Below are positions 39,087 to 48,719 of a DNA stretch of 64,000 nt, in pieces. The DNA comes from Klebsormidium nitens (lineage: Eukaryota; Streptophyta; Klebsormidiophyceae; Klebsormidiales; Klebsormidiaceae), in the NCBI GenBank assembly GCA_000708835.1, contig DF236997.1, positions 217,608 to 281,607 on the forward strand, given 5' to 3'. How positions within the stretch are numbered: the stretch's first letter is position 1; the number at the start of each line of letters is the position of its first letter. The position numbers and the translations under genes were made by a program. Under the pieces are notes generated by a model. It searched no databases, was not told where the DNA came from, and saw nothing but the letters and a program-made list of their open reading frames with translations.

Positions 39087-40932
39087 ATGGGTCTCCTTGA
39101 CAGTTTCAAGAAGTACAGCCACGGGCACTGGGACCATGGCAATGAAAGTCCCGGCCTGAGCTCGGAGCAGAGGCAACAAATGGGGGCTCCTCAACAGGCT
39201 GATGGTAAGGTGCATTTGGTTTGGCTGTCGCTATGTTTGGGAGCTCGCAGTCTTGTGAAAGCACGACGTTCCGTGATTGGGCCATGATTTTAAGTCCAAC
39301 GCTTTCATGTTAGTATGCTATTGCGGGAGGAGCAAGTATTGCAGCTACAGTGCTATCTTTGATGCAATGCGCGGCAGTTGAGCCAGTCTTTCACCCAACA
39401 ATCTTACAGCGTCACTGTTATTTGGCAGGCATCTATGTAGTCAACTTATCTCATGCACGTGGCGTTTGTACCCTGACTCAAAAAGCAGAAATATGCGTTC
39501 ACATTGGAAGCTGGTGCCCAATGCACTTGTCAGAGTCTTCGCTTCTGTCCTTGACTTATGGAGTGTCAGCTAGACATTCAACAGTCCCGCCAATGTGTTT
39601 TCATCTTCGTGCATTCTGCACTTCACTGTTCTGACCTCCCCCCAAGTGACCCTACTTGGCCAGCACCTTTTCACTTTGAAATGTAGCTCAACCAGAGACA
39701 GTTAAGCTGGGGGGACACATTGCCTGATTCCCGTTGAACCCCAAAGGCATCTTGATGAGACAGGGGAGTTTCATGTGTCATTGATCCTTTGCTCTTGAAG
39801 TTGGAAGCTATATTTAGCTTGTTTAAGCTCCTTCTTAAGGTACGACCGTCCCTTCACATCTACAACTCCTCTTTGAAACCCTCAAGAAAACACGTCATCT
39901 CCATTTTGCAGCCCAAAACGACGAGGCGGAGCGCCAGCTGCAGCGGCGCAACAGCCACGAGGGCGCAACGCAGGAGCGGGAGGCGCGCCAGGTGGTCCAG
40001 GCGGCTGCGCTGGACATCCCCAAGCAGAAGACGTTCCAGAAGACCCTCAGCATGCCCGCCTCGTACGGAGGGCCGTTTGGGTCGCCCTCGTCCCCCACAA
40101 GCCCCAATGCATCAGGCAGCCCTTCGTCAGGTCAGTGCTTTGGAGGACCAGGTTTGCCATGATCATGCTGGTTTGAGTCGCGGGGCGGTTCTGGGTCAGC
40201 TTTATGAGGTATACTGGCATTGCTTTTGTTTCCAGAGTGTCTCAGCTATTCTCAGGCTGATTTGACAAACGCTTGAGCTGCTCTCCAGCTGTCTCAGCTG
40301 GAGCTGGGTACCTTTCTTGGAGTGGTTGTGAGGAAGCTGGACGCTTGCCAAATAAGGTGACCGTTTTCTCAGGGGCTTCTCACCAGTTTCAAGTAGCGAG
40401 GGCTCCAGTGAAGCCAACAACAGGAGCGTGTCTGATCCATTTGCTTACTTCTGCCCCGCAGTGTCCCCACGTGTTCGTGACAATGTGTGGCACAGCGTTT
40501 TCCACCCTGGGCGCAACCCATCCATGAAGAAGGAAGGGGCGACCAAGTTCGACAACGCACATAGCAGCGCAAAAGGCATATATGACTGGTGAGTTTTACT
40601 GTTGCAAAGATCGATTCGTGTTTGCCTTACTTCCTTTGCATTTTTGACTTTGAGATCGAGCCATCTGGTTGGATCAGAGGCAGAGCCTTTCACCCTGGTC
40701 TTTAATTGCGCTACGAAGGAGTCTCGAACCAAGTTAAAGCAAGAGTTTGTGCGAAAGGCTTGTCATTGCCAAGGAACTGATGAGAGTGTTCTCATAGGAA
40801 AGGCTTTTTTCAGAAGTCGCTCTTGTGAGTACTTGGCTCAGGCTAGCATCTGGAAGATTTGAAAGTCGTTCGATCACTGGCACCTCACAAGCATGCCCTT
40901 GTGGTGGTTGTAGGTGGGAAGCATCTCCCTGA
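39087..40932 (+). CDS. Dormancy/auxin-associated protein (DRM/ARP family, 4 exons)
   Basis: Exons 39087-39204, 39912-40130, 40462-40588 and 40914-40932 give 160 aa. The N-terminus MGLLD and the C-terminal block DNVWHSVFHPGRN...FDNAHSSAKGIYDW match the conserved ends of the plant dormancy-associated/auxin-repressed family, where the middle is likewise low-complexity and Ser/Pro-rich (SMPASYGGPFGSPSSPTSP). The biochemical role of the family is unknown; members are small, largely disordered proteins whose transcripts mark growth arrest and stress in land plants. The middle here is more charged (Gln/Glu/Arg-rich) than in flowering-plant forms. The last exon is only 19 bases and gives a YDWWEASP end; its placement rests on phase and a weak acceptor, so the final five residues are the least certain part. 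Confidence 0.8.
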
Positions 40933-42342
40933 ATCCCGGCTCAGAACTTTGTGGCAGATGTTTTTCGAGTATAGGAATCAGGTTATAGTGGCGCAGTGTT
41001 TGAAACTAAGAGAGGCTGCATGACATGTTGTATAGGCAAGGTACCCTTGCACTGCTCTTATAATGACAGAACTCTGCACAGAAGTGGCAAGGAAAGGCCC
41101 ACTCTTGAAGTAGGAGTGCAGTCAGTCTGAGGGTTTATGGCTCAGGGTTATAGCAAGAATCGCGTCAAACTTCTTCAATGGGTAGCATCTTTAGAAGGCT
41201 GGCTTTAGCTAACAACACTCTGACTTGTCACTGAACCTAGAAACAAACTTGTACAACGGAATAGAGCTCTGTGTCTGATGTCCAAAGGCAGTGTAGAAGT
41301 CAAACACCTCTGGTCCTGCTACATTGCAGGATGTACATGGAGGATGGTTCAACAAGGTCCAAGCACCAGTAGAGCTTGGCTACTTGTCTAACCTAAGCTT
41401 GTACAGCGCTTCTTTCTGTACAAAGGTCGAAGCAAGAAGCTTCTTGTAATCTATGAAGGACCTCAGCACTAACCTAGGGGGTTTCCTGTGTTTGTCCTAA
41501 CTGTAATCTGTGACAACTTTGAAAAGCTTGTTTTAGCTTCGAGGGATGCCAGTGAGTTTTGAAGACTCAATGGTTTCAAGTTTGGTATCCTAGTTGACTG
41601 TCAGGAACCCTTTAGACAAAGTGAGTAGTGAGATCGTTGCGGAAGAAGCTTATACATAACATGGTGTGTGTCTGCACTTTTGTAGCAAGGGACCTTCTAG
41701 TCAATTTGTGTAGGAGGTTAGCTGGGCGTAGCTAGCTTTGCGGAAAGTCCTGGGCAGCTAGACGTACCGTCGGGTTAGACCCCAGAAACCCGATCAAGGT
41801 CTTGGTTTCCAATCGGCCCAGTCAGCCTGCTTGCAGCTCAACAGGTAGCTGTGAAGCAATAATGACCGAGTGCAAACTCGGGAGAGTCCACAACGCTGCC
41901 TCATTTCATTCATGGTCGAAATCCTCAGCAGAATCTTGCATGCATGGCCATGCATGGCCGAATATGCAGTAGACTTCCAACTCTCGATGTGCGCGCTGAT
42001 CGAAGTACCCTCCACATGCCGCCAATGCTTCAACTTACACAAGTACAAAGCAAGCTTGCGTTACTATTCAGATTCGATATGCATGGCTTTTGAAATAAAT
42101 GCAGAATATGGTTGAAACTGAGAAGTGGTTTTGCATGGCCGGTAATAGCTGAGCTCTCCATTGAATGCCATGCCATGATACAGCCCGGGGGGTTGGCTCA
42201 TGCATAACACGTAGTTGCTGCATACATTACTAATACGTGGCTACGCATTCTGCACTTGACAGCTTCAAAATTGCACATGGCGATCACGATCGACGCGGCC
42301 GCCCAAACGCGCGATGTGTTCAAGTTGATCGGATTGTGATGT

Positions 42343-42588
42343 TCTCTTTTCAAACGTCGTAGCCACATGGGCCATAGGCTTCAGGACTAGTTTGGTAGTG
42401 TTGATTCGGTGTACTACGGACCTCTGCCAGGTAGGTAGGCATAGGCTATAGTAAGCAGCAAAGGAAAACACACACTCTCATACATGTATGCCTTGAGAAG
42501 CCTGTGGCCTATTTAGCTATAGCGAGAACGAAAAGAGACCATCAATGATGGTCTCTTTTCGTAACGCCATAGCCAGTGCGGCCATAAG
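42343..42588. repeat. Dispersed repeat cluster with a 17-bp perfect hairpin
   Basis: 42528-42544 and 42546-42562 are perfect reverse complements (acgaaaagagaccatca) with a 1-base loop; with mismatches the pairing extends to about 42517-42572 (gctatagcg / cgccatagc). The right arm and its flank (tctctttt...atagccag...ggccata) are similar to 42343-42380 and more weakly to 600-662 at the other end of the window. Confidence 0.6.
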
Positions 42589-42867
42589 CTACTGATATTA
42601 AGCACAATCAACGTCGGTCTTAGACGCCAACAGCCTAGTTATCGAAATATAAGACACGTCGGTATAAAATGTGTGCCCCAATGAACGGGCCAGTGGTAGT
42701 TGTCACACTCTCCTTGCTGCTTTGTAGAGATTCAATGCTCACATACGATTTTGCGGTAAATTTCGTATGCATATGCCATTGCTATAACCATGCAGATAAA
42801 CATACGTGAGCAAAAGTCACGAGCCGTCAGAAACCTAAGGATTGACTTTGAACACGATCCCGGCCTT

Positions 42868-43034
42868 CTTAAAGAGGGCGTCGGGGGACCGGTCCCACCT
42901 CCGGCGACCAGATAGCGCGCTACACACTTGGTCGCTGAGGGCGATTTCCAGAATTGAATCTGGGCCGTCAGATGACAATTTCCCTCAGGATTCAGATGCA
43001 CAAGTGTACCTTGAAATCTGACGCCCTCTTTAAG
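42868..43034. repeat. Inverted repeat pair, possible MITE remnant
   Basis: 42868-42882 (cttaaagagggcgtc) and 43020-43034 are perfect 15-bp reverse complements flanked by GC-rich sequence. The element is about 167 bp with no coding capacity. Confidence 0.5.
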
Positions 43035-43486
43035 ACCCGGGCCAACTGTGGATTTCTGCACGATTAAACAATTGGCGCTGGACATCTGACAGCGAGCGTG
43101 CGGTTAGTAAGCAATAGCAATGACGATTACAGGCGCAACTGTACAATTTCGCAATGAGCCATCCTCCGCTTGCTCCCAAGAAGCTCCTGTAACATGCATA
43201 CAGAGGATTGTCAGAACCACACCCGCGACCCAATTCTGTGAGCGACTACGGCAAACGTCCAGCTTACATTCGAGTCGCAGAGATCTTTCCATCACTTGCT
43301 TCAAGGACTTCACGCGTTGCGCAACAATTCTGCCTGCATCCGCCATATCAAATCACGCTGCTCAGCTTCAAGCAGACACAAAGTCGCCAAACAGTTGACC
43401 GTTGACAGAGTAAACAGAATTCTGGTGGCCCTCGACTTTACCTTTACCTTGAGGCGTCGTCGTCGAAAAGCGTCGAAGCTACTCTC

Positions 43487-46400
43487 TCAAGTTCCGTAGT
43501 ATCCGAATGTTCCACATCCGGCATTCTCAATTCCGTCTACATTCCTTCGGGCCTTGTCACCGCCAGCCACAAACCTTAGGCGTTGCTTCTTACAAGTTGG
43601 ACAGAATACTTACTGGGCCTGCTCGCTTATGACTACATAATGGGAGTCCAGGAGACAGAACCCTCGAGGATGTGACGTCACGCTCACCCGAAAGAAGGTC
43701 GAGTGGCCGATGACCACAAGCGTCCTCTCCGGCCGCTGCAGGAGATACGCCCGGAACCGCTGCACCCTCTCTCGAAGATGAACTGCCCAATATGAAGGGC
43801 AAAACAAATTCAGATGAACTTCTTGGACTTTCTCCATGAAGCACGTGCGGGATCAACAACGTTCTAGCGGTTTGTCCTTTCCAGCCCGGCAACCTGCCTT
43901 GTCTAGATGCAGTCATTCCTTTCCAAGAAAGCTGTTGAGATGCCTACTCTCCATTGAACGATTTTGCCGGAACATGTTCCTGAGCCGCTTATCGTAGTTA
44001 CAAATTCGTCATCTATGCGATGATGCCAAATGTGACGGTGCATGGTGGTATTGCAAAAAATGACGGTGCAGATGCCCTTCCAGCCCTACAGTACCATTGA
44101 CTTCCCAGAGAAGCGTCTTTCAGAGCAGCACGCCTCCAAACGAGAAAGACCGCGTCCCTCACCCATGCTTTCCCTGCTTAGGAAGGTCCCCGAGAGCGCG
44201 TGGTTGGGCGCGCCAGCAGGAGAGTACCACCAGACGGACTGCACCCGAGAGAGGTCGAACGCCAGAAACTCCGCAGCGAGGACCTGGGCCGGGAGAAGGG
44301 CCAGTCAGCAACTATAACGGGTCGACAATGGAGAGGAAGCTGGGGCTCGATGTACAAAGTAACTGCTGGAACGTCCCTTTTCGAAGTGTAGATTTGCTCA
44401 ACTGTCTCTACCCGTCGAAGAAAGAGAAAGTGACAAGTAGCTTCAATGCTGCTCCAGTCAAGGCGGTCACAAGAGGTGACCTCAGCCCTGCGTCTTAAGA
44501 GCTGCCATACCTGATAAGAAGCCCGAAGATTTATGTAGGAACTTTTAGGCGACAATCTTCAGAATTGCTGCTGTCATCAAACCTTCCAACGCAGTAAAAG
44601 GGCTTTGGGTAGTGATCAGATAACGTCGTCGAAAGTAGGCGATGCCTGTGATCCGCAACAGAAACGGCGCAAAGTCTAGACGACAATCGGATCCAAACGT
44701 TGCTTTGGTTTGGGTGAAACAAGTCATAAGCAGTCTCCGTCAGTGAGCTGCATCAACCTTCTTCGCATTAGTCGCGTCATTCTCGTTGCTCAGGAACGAA
44801 TGGTTCAGCAGAGTGCGACGTGCGGCTCCATCAGAGAACAACGGCGGCACTCACGCTGGGTGGCCTTCCGACATCTCCACAGCAGGCCACGTGTTCGGCG
44901 TGCCTCGACGTCACCTCGACCGGCACCTGCTATGTTTGGCGAGTAGGATTCAGTCTACGTGGTACCAGAAACGCGACGCAGGAAGAAACATTGAAACCAA
45001 GGGGTTCGACCGCATTTTGGCCTCAAAAGAACGACATTCAAAGCGACTTGTCAATTACAAACAGAGGTAGATGGACAACTGCAAGCATCAGCACTGACGC
45101 ATTTGTGACACGTCAATCCTTATTCCTGCTCGTTCGCACGAGCCTTCAAACTTTCCTCCCTTTGTTATACATTCAAGACCTCGAGTTGTCTTAATTTACT
45201 CACCTGCAAGCTGCCAAGCGCTTCTTGACACGTTTGCAGTGCCCTTGTCAGAGGTGACACTAGAATCTGCACCAAAATGTACACGTAAGCAGCGACTTCC
45301 TTATTCCGAGAAAAAGAGCCGATGATACAGAAGGACAACTTTTCGAACCCCCCAGTCTTTGTGAATCAGGGGGCAAAAGCTTGTCACCCGCAGTCACAGA
45401 GACGGTCTAATGCGACACCATGAGGCGTCTCGACCAGCCTTTTCGAGTCCTTAAAATAACTGATTCAGATTGTCAAGTTTGCGATTCCAGGACGACGTAG
45501 GCCAGTACCTCACCCAACAACAAGCGCAAAGAATATGATCGGCAACACTCAGCCTTCGATCACTCGCAAAAGACCACAGCAAATAGACAGGATCCACATT
45601 CTCAAAGAATTCCACAAGACCACAGTAAACCAACAGGGCTTAAACTCGATTTCAAGGATGTCGTCAAATTGTCGACTAGGTGATGATCGAGCAGACCATG
45701 TCAATAAGAATTCTTATACTCACAACTTCAGCTTTCAACCCTGGCAGCTTCTTCTGCAAGGCCGCCGCTTGCTTGAATCCAAGAGTCGAGAGGGGCACAT
45801 CAAAGATGCGCCCTGAACTGTCTGTTCGCGCCGCAACCCCGCTGGCCGTCGCTTCAGAACCAATCTCGTCTTGAATATTGAAGGGCCGGAAAGCAGCCCC
45901 TGAGTTCGTCATCGTGTTGCCATGCCGGATAAGGTAGACGACCTGTCAAGGCAGCGGAATTGCGAGCGTTGGCTCAACTAGCATATGGCGCACAATCTCA
46001 ACAACCTCAGATGTCAGCGTTGCGTTTCAACTGATTAAGTAGGAGGACGCAGTAACATGTTGAAGGATGGCCGTCAGTCAACAAACAAAGAAGGACCAAG
46101 CTCAAAACGATGGCTTCTGGCCAAGGTCCTTTATGCTTTCAAGCTCCATAGAGGTTTGTTTAGAGCACCTTGTCAAAGTCAAAAAAAATCAGAAGAGAGG
46201 TGCTGTACAGCCATGTTCTTGATGTATTAGCAAGTAACAATCTTGGCTTCTAAGCTTGAACCTTGAAAGAGTTGGATTGGAGCTCTTACCTTGTTTGGCT
46301 TCTTAAAGATGGGGGCAATAACCTTTGTTGTGCCTTTCTCAACCGCTTTTGGATTCTCTTCTAGCATCTCTGTGCTGTCTACGCCAACGAGAATGTCCTG

Positions 46401-47156
46401 GTTCTCAGAAACGCTACCTAGACCTGACTCTGTCGGCAGGTTTAGGGAAACCATGGACGAAGGGCTTTGTTGCAAGTGACCAGTGCCCTCCCTGGCTTCC
46501 GCCAAACCAGTTGTCTCTGGCCGTTGGAGATTGCTTTCTGACACCCCATTTTGATGTTGGGGGCCTGCTTTTGAGCTGAAGATTGCACTGTCATAGAGGT
46601 TGCAATCAGATGCTTCCTTCCGCTCTACAATCAGACCAGACTGCCCCTCCCCTGTATTTCCTGATCTAGATTCCAGTGTTGTTTTTGCGCCCATGCCTGG
46701 TTCTTCTCCAGTGGAACTTGCGGCTCCATTTTCTATCCGCTGAAGATGAGAGCACTCAACAACTCCCCCTCCCGACGCCTCCCCCAGCTCCCCATCTGGA
46801 CTTTGTACCTGCCCTCCTTTGAGCAAACTTATTACCACCTTCTGCTTCTTTGAACTTGGCTTCCCATTCAACAGGTCTGCAGCATTGTGTTTTGTGTTCA
46901 CCTCTGTCGCCCCTCTTTTCTTGATTCTATCCTCTCCACAAGTGCCCTGATTGCTTTCTCCCCGTGCTGTTGCCACTACGGTGGCGTCTTTCTCTGGTGT
47001 TGTCAGGCAAGTGTTCAAGTGCTCATGTACTAAAGCAACAGCCACGTTTCTGCCGCACACAGGACAGGGAGCAAAGCGGCTGCCGCCGCTGTTTGCTACT
47101 TTACCACCATTTGCCGCTTGCTTAGACTTTTTGCTGCTGCCCATCTTCGCATGCAT
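43487..47156 (-). CDS. UBZ4 zinc finger-histidine phosphatase fusion protein (7 exons)
   Basis: Exons on the minus strand, 5' to 3': 47156-46290, 45942-45724, 45266-45204, 44926-44855, 44283-44163, 43782-43688, 43588-43487; in phase, 512 aa. The first exon (289 aa) has a RAD18-type UBZ4 finger at about 31-51 with spacing C31-x2-C34-x11-H46-x3-C50 (CPVCGRNVAVALVHEHLNTC), then a long low-complexity linker with basic patches (SSKKQK). UBZ4 fingers bind ubiquitin and are best known in DNA-damage proteins. Exons 2-7 form a phosphoglycerate-mutase-like histidine phosphatase domain: the RHGNT phospho-acceptor His is about 296, SPLTRALQT follows, and the second catalytic His lies in VVIGHSTFFR (about 474). 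The first exon ends at a normal donor (aacaag|gtaaga) and the next starts at a normal acceptor in the same phase, so this is one gene unless transcripts show otherwise. The start of the last exon (43588 or 43585) is ambiguous by one codon. Confidence 0.8.
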
Positions 47157-47385
47157 GATCCTTTCAATTTGCAATGACGCCTTGCTCTCCCAGCTACTAC
47201 CTACCGCACTTCACGAGTTCTCTCTCCATCCCAAGCTGCCCCTTGATGGGGACACTTTTATGACAAGGATACGCCGGGTACATGCTGACCTCTCAAGTTG
47301 AGTCCACCGGTCATATGGACAAATAAAAGCTGTAAGAATGGTGTCTATCGATTTGATGTGGGCTCTCAAAGGCTGAACCGGAGAA

Positions 47386-47405
47386 NNNNNNNNNNNNNNN
47401 NNNNN
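47386..47405. other. Assembly gap (N run)
   Basis: 20 unresolved bases directly touching the left arm of the foldback at 47406. Gaps at long palindromes are common in assemblies. Confidence 0.99.
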
Positions 47406-47850
47406 CTTTCACTCTATGAAATATTGTCGCACCGTAGACTGCCGACCTGCTGCCCGCACTTAGCGAAATTCCATCGGGAGCTCGCAAATTCCAGTCTGCA
47501 TTTCAGACCTGTAAGGAGTACCCCAGTCCCCGGGCAAACCAGGCAGACCATAGCATGACTGTTTTTGGCGACATGAGTCTGCCCGGTTGACTGCGCAGGC
47601 ACGGCAGTCAACCGGGCACTCGTATACTACGGTTTAGCCTTGGTAGGTCCCCGGCGGACACTTGAACTGCCGGGCGTGATCATGTCGCTAAAAACAGTCA
47701 TGCTATGGTCTGCCTGGCTTGCCCGGGGACTGGGGTACTCCTTACAGGTCTGAAATGCAGACTGGAATTTGCGAGCTCCCGATGGAATTTCGCTAAGTGC
47801 GGGCAGCAGGTCGGCAGTCTACGGTGCGACAATATTTCATAGAGTGAAAG
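47406..47850. mobile_element. Long foldback: 170-bp inverted repeats around a 105-bp spacer
   Basis: 47406-47575 and 47681-47850 are reverse complements with only two mismatches that I can find (gcaaacc versus gcaagcc; tttttggcg versus tttttagcg). Inside the spacer is a second perfect 15-bp inverted pair, 47580-47594 (tgcccggttgactgc) and 47604-47618. Transcription would give a near-perfect long hairpin. No transposase is seen inside. The left flank is hidden by the N gap, so target-site duplications cannot be checked. Confidence 0.8.
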
Positions 47851-48396
47851 TTCGCGCGACCGCGGGGACCGCGTCCGGATCAATTTTGAAGTTCGTGCTC
47901 TTGTAGGGTCTACCACCGGAGAACGACGACGGTCGATGGAAGACCAGGGAATATTATACGACGTGCGGCAAAAATTCTGTCGACTTGAGGGACCATCCTG
48001 ATGGCCTGTCTGGCAGCTGACGACGTAACGTAGCCTTGCTAGGTAGTCCAGTGCACAATCTCTGAACGTAGCTGACAGTGAGAGAGATGCAGGAACCTCA
48101 GGCTTGCACAGGATTTCTTCTGACATTACCTCACGTATTCGCGCTTCGAATTCGTGCAAGTGCAAAGTATGGTGCACATGGCGCATGATATGCATGCAAT
48201 TCAAGCTCCAGCGCCGAATCATGGCGTGTACCAATAGTGGCCACACAGCCCACATCGTGCAACTTGGAGGCTTTGCATAGGGCACAAAGATGGTGAGATA
48301 GACCTGATGTCCCGGCACCATCACGGACAGAATACCAGTACACCGCTTGGATATATGTGAGATGTAGCAGTGATAGCTTCTTAGATTGTCTTTCAT
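47698..48396 (-). CDS. Unrecognised open reading frame ending in the foldback
   Basis: An uninterrupted frame of 232 codons from the first ATG at 48396 (open upstream to 48504 without an ATG). It is rich in His, Ser, Arg and Leu, and its last ~50 codons lie inside the right arm of the foldback. It matches no family I know. The absence of introns contrasts with the neighbouring genes. It may be part of a mobile element or a chance open frame. Confidence 0.2.
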   Translation of the reverse strand: MKDNLRSYHCYISHISKRCTGILSVMVPGHQVYLTIFVPYAKPPSCTMWAVWPLLVHAMIRRWSLNCMHIMRHVHHTLHLHEFEARIREVMSEEILCKPEVPASLSLSATFRDCALDYLARLRYVVSCQTGHQDGPSSRQNFCRTSYNIPWSSIDRRRSPVVDPTRARTSKLIRTRSPRSRELSLYEILSHRRLPTCCPHLAKFHRELANSSLHFRPVRSTPVPGQARQTIA

Positions 48397-48719
48397 GTCA
48401 ACTTGACAACAACAATGTACACTCAAACTGAACAAAACGCTGAGATGTTGAAGGTCGGAAGATTGAAGCTCAACCAAGTGCCCGCTCCGTTGAGATCCGC
48501 ACACAAGTCGGCTCTCGTGTCTTTCATGAGAAGCTTACTCGTGATCACAGGACTGAAGACTGGGTCCTCAAAAGGGGAGCATATACATGGTGAGACGACC
48601 ACAACTGTAGCTTGCGAAAGAGCGGCTCTGATTGTAGCTGAAGCTGAGAAGCCAGCTCCACGTTCAATGGGTCATCTGTGTACGGTCGACGAATCTGCCT
48701 TTGGTGGCCTGGAGACGTA

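Larger units (their letters stand above)
40933..43486. other. Intergenic, repeat-rich, no gene recognised
   Basis: This lies between the convergent DRM/ARP and UBZ-phosphatase genes. No coding exon recognised. The right half carries several inverted repeats (42343-42588 and 42868-43034). Confidence 0.5.
47157..48719. other. Intergenic with gap, foldback and an unrecognised ORF
   Basis: This lies between the UBZ-phosphatase start and the MPP beta stop. It holds a 20-base N gap, a 170-bp-arm foldback and an open frame that runs into the foldback; each is listed separately. Confidence 0.5.

Noticed and set aside
44178-44555. 125-codon minus-strand frame in the phosphatase gene
   Set aside because: Wrong frame over the real exon 44283-44163; the true frame gives FDLSRVQSVWWYSPAG, which fits the phosphatase family.
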